A DNA stretch of 64,000 nt. It comes from Mobiluncus sp034180645 (GTDB lineage: Bacteria > Actinomycetota > Actinomycetes > Actinomycetales > Actinomycetaceae). Under the pieces are notes generated by a model. The model was not told where the DNA came from. It was given only the letters and a program-made list of their open reading frames with translations, and searched no databases. The translations under genes and the position numbers were made by a program. Shown here piece after piece: positions 52,200 to 61,012 of this stretch. The stretch lies in the NCBI RefSeq assembly GCF_034180645.1, contig NZ_JAXFNY010000021.1, positions 1 through 64,000 of the forward strand, given 5' to 3'. Each line of letters starts with the position of its first letter. Position 1 is the stretch's first letter.

Positions 52200-52243
52200 A
52201 AAAACCCACCGGGGCGACCCCCTGAGAACAGGGAATCGCCCCG
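52200..52243 (-). terminator. groEL terminator
   Basis: CGGGGCGA (52210-52217) pairs with TCGCCCCG (52236-52243), and inside it CCCTG pairs with CAGGG around AGAA. On the minus strand the hairpin is followed by GGTGGGTTTTTATG, with a five-T run. It lies 37 bases after the groEL stop codon. Confidence 0.88.
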
Positions 52244-52279
52244 ATGAAAATTATGAAACTCGAACGGTTCAGTACCGCT

Positions 52280-53905
52280 TTAGTACATGCCGCCCATGTC
52301 GTCGCCAGCCGGAGCCGGTGCCGGAGCCGGAGGCTCGGGCTTGTCAGCCACCACCGCTTCGGTGGTCAGGAACAGACCCGCGATAGAGGCCGCGTTCTGC
52401 AGCGCGGAACGAGTCACCTTCACCGGGTCAGCCACCTTGGCTTCCAGCAGATCTTCGTACTCGCCGGTGGCAGCATTCAGACCCTGACCCTTGGGCAGGT
52501 GACGAACCTTCTCAGCCACAACCCCGCCTTCTAGGCCAGCGTTATCCGCAATCTGCTTCAGCGGGGATTCCACTGCCACCCGCACGATGGCGGCGCCGGT
52601 CGCTTCGTCGCCTTCCAGTTTCAAATCCTTGAAAGCCTCCGCGGCAGCCTGAATCAGCGCCACGCCGCCGCCGGGAACCAAGCCTTCTTCCTTCGCAGCC
52701 TTCGCATTGCGCACAGCATCCTCGATGCGGTGCTTGCGTTCTTTCAGCTCCACCTCGGTAGCGGCACCGGACTTGATGACGGCCACGCCGCCGGCCAACT
52801 TCGCCAAGCGTTCCTGGAGCTTCTCACGGTCGTAGTCGGAATCGGTCTTTTCGATTTCCTGGCGAATCTGGCGAATGCGAGCCTCCAGAGCGTCCTTGTC
52901 GCCAGCGCCGTCCACGATAGTGGTGTCGTCCTTGGTGACAACAACCTTGCGGGCGGTACCCAGCACTTCCAGACCCACGTTCTCCAGCTTCAGACCGAGG
53001 TCCTCGCTGACGACCTGGGCGCCGGTCAGGATAGCCATATCCTGGAGCATAGCCTTACGGCGATCGCCGAAACCGGGAGCCTTGACCGCGACAACCTTCA
53101 GCGAGCCGCGGATACGGTTCAGCACCAGGGTAGCCAGCGCTTCGCCCTCGATGTCCTCGGCGATAATGGCCACCGGTTTACCGGCCTGCATAACCTTTTC
53201 CAGCAGCGGCACCAAGTCCTTGATGGAGGAAATCTTGGTGTCCACCAGCAGGACGTAGGTGTCCTCCAGAGCGGCTTCCTGACGGTCCGCATCGGTTACA
53301 AAGTAAGGGGAAATGTAGCCACGATCGAAACGCATACCCTCGGTGACCTCAAGATTCAGGCCGAAAGTGTTGGATTCTTCCACAGTGATGACGCCCTCTT
53401 GGCCGACCTTTTCCATGGCCTCGGCAATCATTTCGCCGATGGTTTCGTCAGCGGCCGAAATCGAAGCAGTCGCAGCGATTTGTTCCTTGGTCTTAACTTC
53501 CACCGCGTCGGCGAGCAAACGAGCCACCACCGCGTCCACGGCCTTCTCGATACCGTGGCGCAACGCAATCGGGTTCGCGCCCGCAGCCACGTTGCGCAGA
53601 CCTTCCTTCACGATAGCCTGAGCCAAAACGGTCGCCGTAGTGGTACCGTCACCAGCCACGTCGTCAGTCTTCTTGGCGACTTCCTTGACCAGTTCGGCGC
53701 CAATCTTTTCGTAGGGGTCAGCCAGGTCGATTTCCTTAGCGATAGACACGCCGTCATTAGTAATGGTCGGGGCGCCCCACTTCTTTTCCAACACCACGTT
53801 GCGGCCCTTGGGTCCCAAGGTTACCTTGACGGTGTCAGCCAACAAATCCAGTCCGCGTTCCATGCCGCGACGGGCTTCTTCTGCAAAGGCAATCATTTTT
53901 GCCAT
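52280..53905 (-). CDS. groL: Chaperonin GroEL
   Basis: 541-residue 60-kDa chaperonin that folds proteins with ATP and GroES. The nucleotide site GDGTTTATVLAQ (Asp86-88 region), KVTLGPKGRNVVLEKKWGAP and the C-terminus GDDMGGMY are typical. There is no GroES gene next to it, so this is a stand-alone groEL2-type locus as found in many actinobacteria. The C-terminal GGM tail is cut to one repeat and ends in Tyr. GGAGG precedes ATG 53905. Two CIRCE operators upstream imply HrcA control. Confidence 0.97.
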   Translation of the reverse strand: MAKMIAFAEEARRGMERGLDLLADTVKVTLGPKGRNVVLEKKWGAPTITNDGVSIAKEIDLADPYEKIGAELVKEVAKKTDDVAGDGTTTATVLAQAIVKEGLRNVAAGANPIALRHGIEKAVDAVVARLLADAVEVKTKEQIAATASISAADETIGEMIAEAMEKVGQEGVITVEESNTFGLNLEVTEGMRFDRGYISPYFVTDADRQEAALEDTYVLLVDTKISSIKDLVPLLEKVMQAGKPVAIIAEDIEGEALATLVLNRIRGSLKVVAVKAPGFGDRRKAMLQDMAILTGAQVVSEDLGLKLENVGLEVLGTARKVVVTKDDTTIVDGAGDKDALEARIRQIRQEIEKTDSDYDREKLQERLAKLAGGVAVIKSGAATEVELKERKHRIEDAVRNAKAAKEEGLVPGGGVALIQAAAEAFKDLKLEGDEATGAAIVRVAVESPLKQIADNAGLEGGVVAEKVRHLPKGQGLNAATGEYEDLLEAKVADPVKVTRSALQNAASIAGLFLTTEAVVADKPEPPAPAPAPAGDDMGGMY

Positions 53906-54015
53906 TTATTACAACCTCCGCTTTTATAAGGTTCATGTGCGGCGAATGCCCGCGACGGACGGCTGGGGTTGTGGCGGTTCACGTCTCCGCGCGACCTGCA
54001 GCCTCATTCACCAAC

Positions 54016-54042
54016 TTGTCACTCTGACATTGAGAGTGCTAA
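54016..54042 (-). promoter_or_regulatory. CIRCE operator 1 (HrcA site)
   Basis: TTGTCACTC-N9-GAGTGCTAA against the consensus TTAGCACTC-N9-GAGTGCTAA: the right arm is perfect and the left differs at two or three positions; the spacer is exactly 9. It lies 111 bases upstream of the groEL start. Confidence 0.85.
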
Positions 54043-54049
54043 CTCAATC

Positions 54050-54076
54050 TTGGCACTCTAACCCCTCGAGTGCAAG
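54050..54076 (-). promoter_or_regulatory. CIRCE operator 2 (HrcA site)
   Basis: TTGGCACTC-N9-GAGTGCAAG: the left arm has one and the right arm two differences from the consensus, with the correct 9-base spacer. It starts 34 bp after operator 1, so two HrcA dimers would bind about three helical turns apart. Confidence 0.85.
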
Positions 54077-54134
54077 TTTTAAACTTCCGCGTCCGCGGCG
54101 CAAAGCTGTGCAAAAATGACTGACCCGGCTGGCT

Positions 54135-54755
54135 TTAGAGTCTGCCGACCAGCACGACCTGAATCGTCTCCAGGCCGTCTTTGGGCACAATCATGTCGAT
54201 ATTCAAAACCCGCTGCACCTCGCGCGCTTCTGCTTCCCGATCAGACGGGTAATAGATAGTGTTCACCGCGGGTTTAGTGCCCTGGAAGTTTTCAGCAGAC
54301 ACCTTTGTAAAGCCATCCGCTGCGATTTTGTCCTTGGTTTTTGCGGCCAGTCCGTTGATTCCCGAAGCATTCAAGACGCTCACGGTAATAGTCTTATCAG
54401 CCGTACGCGGCTCGGTCGTTTTTTCAGCGGCGGGCGGGGTGGTTTGGGTCGGTTCCTCACTGGGCGCGACACTTTCTGTGGGTTCTTCGCTGGGTTTGCC
54501 GGTCTCAGCAGGGCTCGGAGTCGCCACGGTATTCGGGGTTTGACTCATCTGGGGCTTAGTCGCCGCATCGTTGGCGGTTGAGGGGTGCGACCCAATCAGG
54601 AGCAGCATGGCCCAAGCCAGCAAGGGTGCGGCAATAATCACGATGACAAAGGGCAGAAAACCGTGCCACCAGGGCTGACCAGGTCGGTGCGCGCCCTGGG
54701 GCAAGTTTTTCCCAATCCGGTCGAATTCATCCTCGGGGTATCGTGCTTCATCCAC
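54135..54755 (-). CDS. LytR_C domain membrane protein
   Basis: 206 residues. A short cytoplasmic part, one membrane helix (about 31-54) and a Thr/Pro/Ser/Glu-rich spacer (about 58-120) are followed by a C-terminal LytR_C domain (TITVSVLNASGINGLAAKTKDKI to the end). LytR_C domains occur alone or at the end of LCP ligases that attach polymers to the wall; the stand-alone form is common in actinobacteria and may assist them. The start is GTG 54755 with a weak GGA upstream. It lies upstream of groEL on the same strand but is separated from it by the CIRCE region. Confidence 0.85.
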   Translation of the reverse strand: MDEARYPEDEFDRIGKNLPQGAHRPGQPWWHGFLPFVIVIIAAPLLAWAMLLLIGSHPSTANDAATKPQMSQTPNTVATPSPAETGKPSEEPTESVAPSEEPTQTTPPAAEKTTEPRTADKTITVSVLNASGINGLAAKTKDKIAADGFTKVSAENFQGTKPAVNTIYYPSDREAEAREVQRVLNIDMIVPKDGLETIQVVLVGRL

Positions 54756-54847
54756 GTGTCCAGCTTACGGATTGCATCAGTTTTCGGGCTGTTCCCACGC
54801 CGTTAACCCAACGGAAAAGTTACGCAAACGCGTCCATAACCGGCCGC

Positions 54848-55546
54848 TCACGGCAGGCGCCAATCCACCGGCTGGCCGCCCTGGGCCACCAACAATTCAT
54901 TGGCTCGTGAAAAGGGACGGGAACCAAAGAATCCTCGTGACGCTGAGAGCGGGGAGGGATGAACCGATTCGAGGCACGGTACGCGGGGCATAAACTCTTT
55001 GGTCTTGCGCGCATCGGCACCCCACAAAATCGCGACCAGCGGCAGCCCTTGCGCAGCGTGATGTTTAGCGAGTTCCCGGATTGCGAACTCGGTAATAGCC
55101 TCCCAGCCTCGGCCTCGGTGGGAGGCAGGTTTCCCCGGCTGTACGGTCAAAGCTCGGTTTAGCAGCATGACTCCCTGATTTGCCCAGGGCCGCAAGTCGC
55201 CCGAAGTCGGCAGGGGCAGGCCTAAATCTTGGTGCAGTTCCTTAAAAATGTTAACCAGCGAACGCGGAATTTCTGTACCGGACATTACAGAAAATGATAG
55301 TCCCATGGCGTGACCCGGGGTAGGATAGGGGTCTTGGCCCACAATCAGGACCTTCACCTGCGCCAAAGGGTACTGAAAGGCGTGAAATACATTCTCTCCA
55401 GCCGGGAAATATCCCCGTCCCGCCGCCAGCTCAGCACGCAGGAAATCTCCCATGGCGTGAATCTGATCCTCGACCGGAGCCATAGTTTGCGCCCAGTCCG
55501 GGGACATTATCCGTTCCAGTCCGCCTCGGTTCTCCCCTGTATTCAT
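54848..55546 (-). CDS. ung: Uracil-DNA glycosylase
   Basis: 232 residues, family 1 UNG. The catalytic motif GQDPYPTPGHAMGLSFS, FSVMSGTEIPRSL, the leucine intercalation motif HPSPLSASRGFFGSRPFS and WGADARK are all present. It removes uracil from DNA for base excision repair. ATG 55546 with GGGAG five bases upstream is better than GTG 55552. It begins 9 bases after the nadC stop codon and is probably read from the nad transcript. Confidence 0.95.
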   Translation of the reverse strand: MNTGENRGGLERIMSPDWAQTMAPVEDQIHAMGDFLRAELAAGRGYFPAGENVFHAFQYPLAQVKVLIVGQDPYPTPGHAMGLSFSVMSGTEIPRSLVNIFKELHQDLGLPLPTSGDLRPWANQGVMLLNRALTVQPGKPASHRGRGWEAITEFAIRELAKHHAAQGLPLVAILWGADARKTKEFMPRVPCLESVHPSPLSASRGFFGSRPFSRANELLVAQGGQPVDWRLP

Positions 55547-55555
55547 GGCCACTCC

Positions 55556-56470
55556 CTACATGTCCAGAGCCAAATCGAGAATGGGAGCGCTGTGCGTGAG
55601 GGCTCCCACAGAGATATAGTCCACCCCGCAGGCGGCGGTCGCTGCCGCGTCACTCAGTGTCAAACCCCCGCTGGCCTCGGTTTTCACTCCGTGCGGGGAG
55701 GCGATTGTCACCGCTTTGGTCATGATTTCCGGGCTCATATTATCCAGCAAAATCAGCCCAACCCCGAGATCCGTTGCCTCCCGAACCTGTTCCAAAGTGT
55801 CGCATTCAACTTCCAGGGGAATTTGAGGGGCGTGTGCCCGTACCGCTTGCACCGCGGCCGCCAGGGAACCGGCTGCGGCAATGTGGTTGTCTTTGATGAG
55901 CGCCGCGTCCCCCAACCCCATTCGGTGATTTTCTCCGCCGCCGCAGCGCACCGCGTACTTTTGCAGCACGCGCATGCCGGGAATCGTTTTGCGCGTGTCA
56001 CGTACCCGTGTTTTTGTACCTTTCGTTCCACTATCGCTGGAGGCGGCAGCAATTGCATCCACGTAAGCCGCCACCGCACTCGCCACACCGCTGAGCTGAC
56101 TGGCCAGGTTCAACAGAGTCCTCTCGGCGGTTAGCATGGTCCTGGCGCCGGCAGTTATCTCTAAAATGACATCTCCTGGCTCAACCCGTTCCCCATCTTG
56201 GCGTCGCATCGTAACCCGCGGTGTGGGGGCGCCGGTCTTTTGCGCCAGCACGAAAGGCACCGCGGCAGCGATGGGAATCCCCGCCAGGCAACCCGGCGCA
56301 CGGGCGACCATCCGGGCTTGCACAGTGAGATTGTCATCAAAAATGGCATCCGTGGTAACGTCTGGCCCGTAAGCTAGATCTTCGTCCAAAGTCGCCTCAA
56401 TAAAGTCCGCGACCTGGCGCGAATCCAACCTCGCAGCCGCTAAAGCGCTGGTTATTTCTGGTGGTAACAT
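55556..56470 (-). CDS. nadC: Nicotinate-nucleotide pyrophosphorylase
   Basis: 304 residues; converts quinolinate and PRPP to nicotinate mononucleotide. TLDEDLAYGPDVTTDAI, RDTRKTIPGMRVLQKYAVRCGGGENHRMGLGD and LLDNMSPE are characteristic, with the quinolinate-binding Arg/Lys cluster (RDTRKT) intact. It is the third gene of nadA-nadB-nadC. A GTACAAAA-type word (56012-56020) sits at GTKTRV, in a different reading frame from the copies elsewhere. Confidence 0.96.
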   Translation of the reverse strand: MLPPEITSALAAARLDSRQVADFIEATLDEDLAYGPDVTTDAIFDDNLTVQARMVARAPGCLAGIPIAAAVPFVLAQKTGAPTPRVTMRRQDGERVEPGDVILEITAGARTMLTAERTLLNLASQLSGVASAVAAYVDAIAAASSDSGTKGTKTRVRDTRKTIPGMRVLQKYAVRCGGGENHRMGLGDAALIKDNHIAAAGSLAAAVQAVRAHAPQIPLEVECDTLEQVREATDLGVGLILLDNMSPEIMTKAVTIASPHGVKTEASGGLTLSDAAATAACGVDYISVGALTHSAPILDLALDM

Positions 56471-56512
56471 CGGTTTCTCTCTCCTTTTTCACGTCTGGTT
56501 CGTGCCGTAGGC

Positions 56513-58105
56513 TCACACCGGAGTCTCTCTGACTTCCAGGGAGGTTCCGTCTGAACCCAGCTGCACGTCCAGGTGCCGGCGCCATTCCTCGCGGCGGTGC
56601 GGGAAATCTGTTCTCCGGTGGGTGCCGCGGGATTCTTCTCTGGCCAAGGCCGGTGCCACTAGGGCTCGGGCTACCAGCGTGGCGTGGGGGGACAGTTTCT
56701 CCAGTTCAGTCTGAGCCCGCTGCAAGCCGGCGCGATCGCGCAACACATAGACGTCGCGGCTCATGATTTCCTGGATTTTTTCCAGTACCGTGGGCGCAAT
56801 GACCACCGGCCGGGGAATCGTTGCGGGTTTCGCCACCGGGCGGCGCCGCAGCTGCGGCAGGTCCACTTCCGCCAGCTGCTTGGCGACTAAACTGCCCATG
56901 ACCAGGGCTTCCGTCAGGGAGTTCGAGGCCAGACGGTTCGCGCCTTGCACCCCGGTACACGCCACTTCCCCAATGGCATAGAGCCCCGCCACGTTCGTTT
57001 GACCGCTCATGGTGGCCGCGATTCCGCCGCAATAGTAGTGGGCTCCGGGGCGGACTGGAATAGGCTCGGTAATGGGGTCTACCCCGCGGCTGGAAACCAG
57101 CTCATAGATGGTGGGAAACATTTCTTTCCATTTCTGAGCCCCGAAACTGGTGGCATCCAAGTAGAGGTGATCCAAACCGTTAGCCACCATGTATTCCTGT
57201 TCCGCCGCCGAAACCACGTCACGCGGCGCTAGGTCCTCTTGTGGGTGAACCCCGCGCATGACCCGGTTGCCCTGCCCGTCCACCAGGAAAGCGCCCTCCC
57301 CGCGCACCGCTTCGGACACGAGTACCCCCCGGTCGCCCTTAACTTTAACGGGCGGTACAAAAATGGTGGGGTGGAACTGCATGAATTCGAGGTCGCGGCC
57401 GATGGCTCCGGCGCGCAGGGCTGCTGCCAAACCGACTCCGTTGACGACTTCGGGGTTTGTGGTCGCGTTCCACAGCTGTCCGATTCCGCCGGTGGCGAGG
57501 ATGACCGCAAAAGCTGAAACGACCCCGAATCCGCGGCGGGAATCTCGTACCGTGGCGCCGCAAGCGCGGCCTTCTGCATCGACCAGGACATCGCACAACT
57601 CGCAGTCCTCCAGGACTTTCAGTTCACCTTGCCCGCCGGTGTTCCAGGTCGCGCCGTCCATAGCGGCGACATTTTTTGCCAGCGTAATCTCGATTTCATG
57701 GCCCGAAGCGTCTCCGTTGGAGTGCAGGATGCGCCGCGCGGAATGCCCCCCTTCCAGGTGCAGGTCGATTTCTCCGGCTGCGTTGCGGTCGAAGCGTGCT
57801 CCGATACGCATCATCCACTGCAGGGCTCGGGGGGCTTCCTGAACCAGGGTGCGCACCGCCGTCTGGCTACATAAGCCCGCCCCCGCCACGATGGTGTCTT
57901 CGTAGTGGGCTTCGGGAGTGTCTTGCCGGTCCCAAACCGCAGCCAACCCCCCTTGTGCCCAGTCAGTTGAGCTGGCGGTCAGGTCACTTTTCGTCACCAG
58001 TACGCAATCGACCCCGGCAAAAACCAGGTTGATGACGGCGCTCAAGCCCGCCGCTCCGGATCCGACTACCAGAACCGGGGTCGTCATTGTCCAGTTGACA
58101 TCCAT
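56513..58105 (-). CDS. nadB: L-aspartate oxidase
   Basis: 530-residue FAD enzyme that oxidises aspartate to iminoaspartate, usable anaerobically with fumarate. The FAD loop is VVGSGAAGLSAVINL, with SSTDWAQGGLAA, HSARRILHSNGDASG, QFHPT and GAHYYCGGI; the C-terminal helical domain ends with the RGTHRRTDFPHRREEW segment. It is the second gene of the nad operon, 18 bases after nadA. The TTTTGTACC word occurs at FVPPV. Confidence 0.96.
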   Translation of the reverse strand: MDVNWTMTTPVLVVGSGAAGLSAVINLVFAGVDCVLVTKSDLTASSTDWAQGGLAAVWDRQDTPEAHYEDTIVAGAGLCSQTAVRTLVQEAPRALQWMMRIGARFDRNAAGEIDLHLEGGHSARRILHSNGDASGHEIEITLAKNVAAMDGATWNTGGQGELKVLEDCELCDVLVDAEGRACGATVRDSRRGFGVVSAFAVILATGGIGQLWNATTNPEVVNGVGLAAALRAGAIGRDLEFMQFHPTIFVPPVKVKGDRGVLVSEAVRGEGAFLVDGQGNRVMRGVHPQEDLAPRDVVSAAEQEYMVANGLDHLYLDATSFGAQKWKEMFPTIYELVSSRGVDPITEPIPVRPGAHYYCGGIAATMSGQTNVAGLYAIGEVACTGVQGANRLASNSLTEALVMGSLVAKQLAEVDLPQLRRRPVAKPATIPRPVVIAPTVLEKIQEIMSRDVYVLRDRAGLQRAQTELEKLSPHATLVARALVAPALAREESRGTHRRTDFPHRREEWRRHLDVQLGSDGTSLEVRETPV

Positions 58106-58123
58106 GGGAGTGCGTTCCGGCGT

Positions 58124-59113
58124 CTAGTGCTGCTGGGGTGAGGCGGTGTTGCCGATGGCAATCATGCGCTGCACGCTGGCTCGGGCGCGCGCGGCGATAT
58201 CTTCGTCCACAAAGACTTCATCGCGGCCGTTTTCCAAGCAGCTGACTAAGTTTTCCAAAGTGGTTTGGTTCATATACGGGCAAGCAGCCTGGGGCATGAC
58301 CGGTTCAAAAGTGACCTCTGGATTGGCTTTGCGCAGCGGGTGGAGCATCCCGACCTCGGTGGCGACCAGCACTCGCGAACCTTTCGGGGCCTTTTTCGCC
58401 TCCGAGAGCATTCCGCCGGTCGAAAGCACCTTCACTCGTTTCGCACTGAGTTTGCCGGCCTCGATGAGGTCCACCGCTGCCTGCGTACCGCCGCATTCGG
58501 GGTGAATGTAGACATCCGCGTCCCCCGCGGCGAGGATTCCTTGCATCAAAATGTCGGGGGTCATCGCGGCGTGGACATGGCAGGCCCCGTCCCAGGTCAC
58601 CAGGTTTTTCCGGCCGGTCACGCGCCGCACGTGCGTCCCCAGGTTGCGGTCGGGACAGAACAGAATCTCGGTTTGCGCCGGAATCGAGTTCACCACGTCA
58701 ATAGCATTGGCCGAGGTGCAGCACACATCGGTTTCCGCCTTCACCGCGGCGGTGGTGTTCACGTAACTGACCACGACCGCGCCGGGGTGTGCGGTTTTCC
58801 ACTCCCGCAGCTGTTCGGCAGTAATGCAATCCGCCAGCGAACATCCCGCGGTGGCGTCAGGAATCAACACACGCTTTTGCGGGGAAAGGATCTTGGCAGT
58901 CTCCGCCATGAAGTGAACGCCGGCAAACACGATGGTGCCCTGCGGGGCTTCGGCAGCCAAACGTGACAAAGCCAGGGAATCCCCGGTGAAATCCGCCACG
59001 TCTTGAACTTCGCTCGATTGGTAGTTATGCGCCAAGATTACGGCGTCTTTTTCCTGAGCCAGCTGGCGAATACGTCGTTGGAGGGCTTGAGTTTCTGTGG
59101 CGTTTCGAGTCAT
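58124..59113 (-). CDS. nadA: Quinolinate synthase
   Basis: 329 residues; condenses iminoaspartate with dihydroxyacetone phosphate on a 4Fe-4S cluster. The cluster cysteines are expected in the DVCCTSANA, HPECGGT and AACPYMNQTTLE regions. AHNYQSSEVQDVADFTGDSLALSR and FAGVHFMAETAKIL are typical. It is the first gene of nadA-nadB-nadC-ung. The 193-base region between its start and the divergent tRNA-Thr should hold the promoter; I found no clear NiaR or NrtR site. Confidence 0.96.
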   Translation of the reverse strand: MTRNATETQALQRRIRQLAQEKDAVILAHNYQSSEVQDVADFTGDSLALSRLAAEAPQGTIVFAGVHFMAETAKILSPQKRVLIPDATAGCSLADCITAEQLREWKTAHPGAVVVSYVNTTAAVKAETDVCCTSANAIDVVNSIPAQTEILFCPDRNLGTHVRRVTGRKNLVTWDGACHVHAAMTPDILMQGILAAGDADVYIHPECGGTQAAVDLIEAGKLSAKRVKVLSTGGMLSEAKKAPKGSRVLVATEVGMLHPLRKANPEVTFEPVMPQAACPYMNQTTLENLVSCLENGRDEVFVDEDIAARARASVQRMIAIGNTASPQQH

Positions 59114-59306
59114 GGTGATAGCTTTCCTTCCTCAAGTTTCCCGAATAGCTGGACGGGCACAGCTCCCGAAAAATTCGAGTCACTTTCGTATTAACATTGC
59201 TTCCGATTATAGAACCCTTTAAAACCGGCTTTTTCACCAGGGTGGGTGACCGGAAAAAAGAACTGGCTTTGTCGCGCGGGCGAATTTATGGGAAAATCGG
59301 AACACC

Positions 59307-59382
59307 GCCACTTTAGCTCAGTTGGTAGAGCACCCGCCTTGTAAGCGGACGGTCAACAGTTCGAGTCTGTTAAGTGGCTCCA
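59307..59382 (+). tRNA. tRNA-Thr (anticodon TGT)
   Basis: 76 bases including an encoded CCA. Acceptor GCCACTT/AAGTGGC, D-arm GCTC/GAGC, anticodon stem CCCGC/GCGGA (one mismatched end pair) with loop CTTGTAA, and T-arm AACAG/CTGTT with TTCGAGT. Anticodon TGT reads threonine ACA. The other two tRNA genes in the window lack an encoded CCA. Confidence 0.94.
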
Positions 59383-59419
59383 CTCTGTCGGCTCCTCTGG
59401 GGTAACTCTCAGTGACACC

Positions 59420-61012
59420 TCAGACCAGGATGAAAGCCGCGGTCGCTAGCCCCAACAGCAGCATCCCCAGGATGAGACGGCGCAACGGGGTGGGCAAGGC
59501 CGCCCGCAGCATTCTCCTGGCGCCAACCCGCAGCGGAGCGCTGAGCGGAATCCACCACGCCACCAGGAGCGCTACTCCGGACAGGACTTGTGCCACATAC
59601 ACCCTTTTTGGAACGATTGTTCCAAAGATGAGGATAGTGTCGGGCAGTTCGGTGGGCAGAGTAACCGTGTTATCGTACAGGATTTCCCCCGCCAGAAACA
59701 GCGCCGCCGCCACGATGACAGCAGCTGGTAGGGTGCTGGCCAGCCCTTTAATGAAGGCTGCTGGCAGGGACAGAATTATCCGGGTGGAACGCCAATGCCA
59801 GCCCGCCACCGCCGCTACCCAAAAGCCAATCACCGCGATGACTCCGGACACTGCTGGCTGCCCCGGAATCCATGCCGCCCAGGCCAGTGTGCCCGCCAAT
59901 CCCAAAAAGGGCAACATGCCCGGAGCGGGCTTGGTTCCGGATTTCTCCTCCGTGACACCGGTGACGTCGGGCTCGGCAGTTGTTTGGGTAGCTGGTAAAT
60001 CCGCGTCTCCCCAGGTATCGGCCACGCCGCCGGTTTCTTCCGCGGACCATTCCGGGGAGGATTCCACCCCGGCAGCGGGGATTTCTATCCCCGCAGGACT
60101 GTACCGACCATTCAACTCTTGAGGCATCACCGTGGTGTATCCCGATTCGTTCGGGATTGCCGGGGTCAAAAGCGCGGTCGCGGCGGTTTCCTCAGTGTCC
60201 ACACCTACCTCTAGGGCGTGGAGTAGTTCGACAAAATCCGCGCTTCGCTGATTTTGCGGAGCCAAAACCCCACGAAAAACCTCCGCTAGGGGCTCCTCCA
60301 AACCACCCACGTCGGGATTTCCCGACAAAATCCGCGAGACAATGACCGTCGGCGAGCCGGTTCCAAAGGGGGGTCGTCCGGTCACCACAAACAGCAACAG
60401 TGCAGCTAAAGCCCACCAGTCGTCAGAGAAATCCGCTTTCTGACCCTCGATAATCTCCGGGGAGATAAACCCTGGGGTTCCCACCACCAAACCGGTTCGC
60501 GTCAGTCCGTCGGTGTTTTCCAAAACGGAAGAAATCCCGAAGTCAATGAGTACTGGACCATTCGGTCCAAGAATTACGTTAGCGGGCTTGATGTCACGGT
60601 GGCAAATGCCAGACTCATGAACCGCTCGCAAGGTGGAAGCCAACAAAGTCCCCAGTTCTAAAGCATCTTCACGCTGCCAAGCTCCGCCAGCTCGCACTTC
60701 CTCAGCCAAGGTCGGACCGGGGATATATTCGGTCACTATAAAAGCCTCAACCCCATCGACTTCCAAATCCATCACCGCAGCTACCCCAGGAACATTAACC
60801 CGCTGAAGAGCCAACGCCTCGGAACGCAGACGCTCTCGTGCATCCCCATCACGCTGCCCCAGGTCGGCGCCCGGTGCCAACAGTTTAAAAGCAACCGAGT
60901 TACCCCCACCGTCACGAGCCAGATAAACCGTGGCAGAGGCACCTGCCCCCAATTGACGCTCCAGGTAATAGCCGCCCAGCTCGCTTCCGCTCAAGTCCCG
61001 AGTGCTGCTCAT
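59420..61012 (-). CDS. Hanks-type Ser/Thr protein kinase with multi-helix C-terminus
   Basis: 530 residues. The N-terminal kinase domain (about 15-265) has GAGASATVY, Lys43 (VAFKLL), Glu in helix C, HRDIKPAN (Asp140) and DFG (Asp157). It ends in a Thr/Glu-rich linker (about 275-370), and then at least five membrane helices (about 375-530). There are no PASTA repeats, so it is not the PknB wall sensor. The membrane domain may sense lipid or act as a transporter-like module. No phosphatase gene is adjacent. Confidence 0.9.
   Translation of the reverse strand: MSSTRDLSGSELGGYYLERQLGAGASATVYLARDGGGNSVAFKLLAPGADLGQRDGDARERLRSEALALQRVNVPGVAAVMDLEVDGVEAFIVTEYIPGPTLAEEVRAGGAWQREDALELGTLLASTLRAVHESGICHRDIKPANVILGPNGPVLIDFGISSVLENTDGLTRTGLVVGTPGFISPEIIEGQKADFSDDWWALAALLLFVVTGRPPFGTGSPTVIVSRILSGNPDVGGLEEPLAEVFRGVLAPQNQRSADFVELLHALEVGVDTEETAATALLTPAIPNESGYTTVMPQELNGRYSPAGIEIPAAGVESSPEWSAEETGGVADTWGDADLPATQTTAEPDVTGVTEEKSGTKPAPGMLPFLGLAGTLAWAAWIPGQPAVSGVIAVIGFWVAAVAGWHWRSTRIILSLPAAFIKGLASTLPAAVIVAAALFLAGEILYDNTVTLPTELPDTILIFGTIVPKRVYVAQVLSGVALLVAWWIPLSAPLRVGARRMLRAALPTPLRRLILGMLLLGLATAAFILV

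Noticed and set aside
52730..53929. A 399-codon open frame on the plus strand
   Set aside because: It lies wholly antisense to groEL, mirrors its codon pattern and has no ribosome binding site or family resemblance.
59612..59627. GGAAC-N4-GTTCC as a LexA SOS box
   Set aside because: It is in the middle of the kinase coding sequence, far from any start codon; kept only as a member of the repeated word family.
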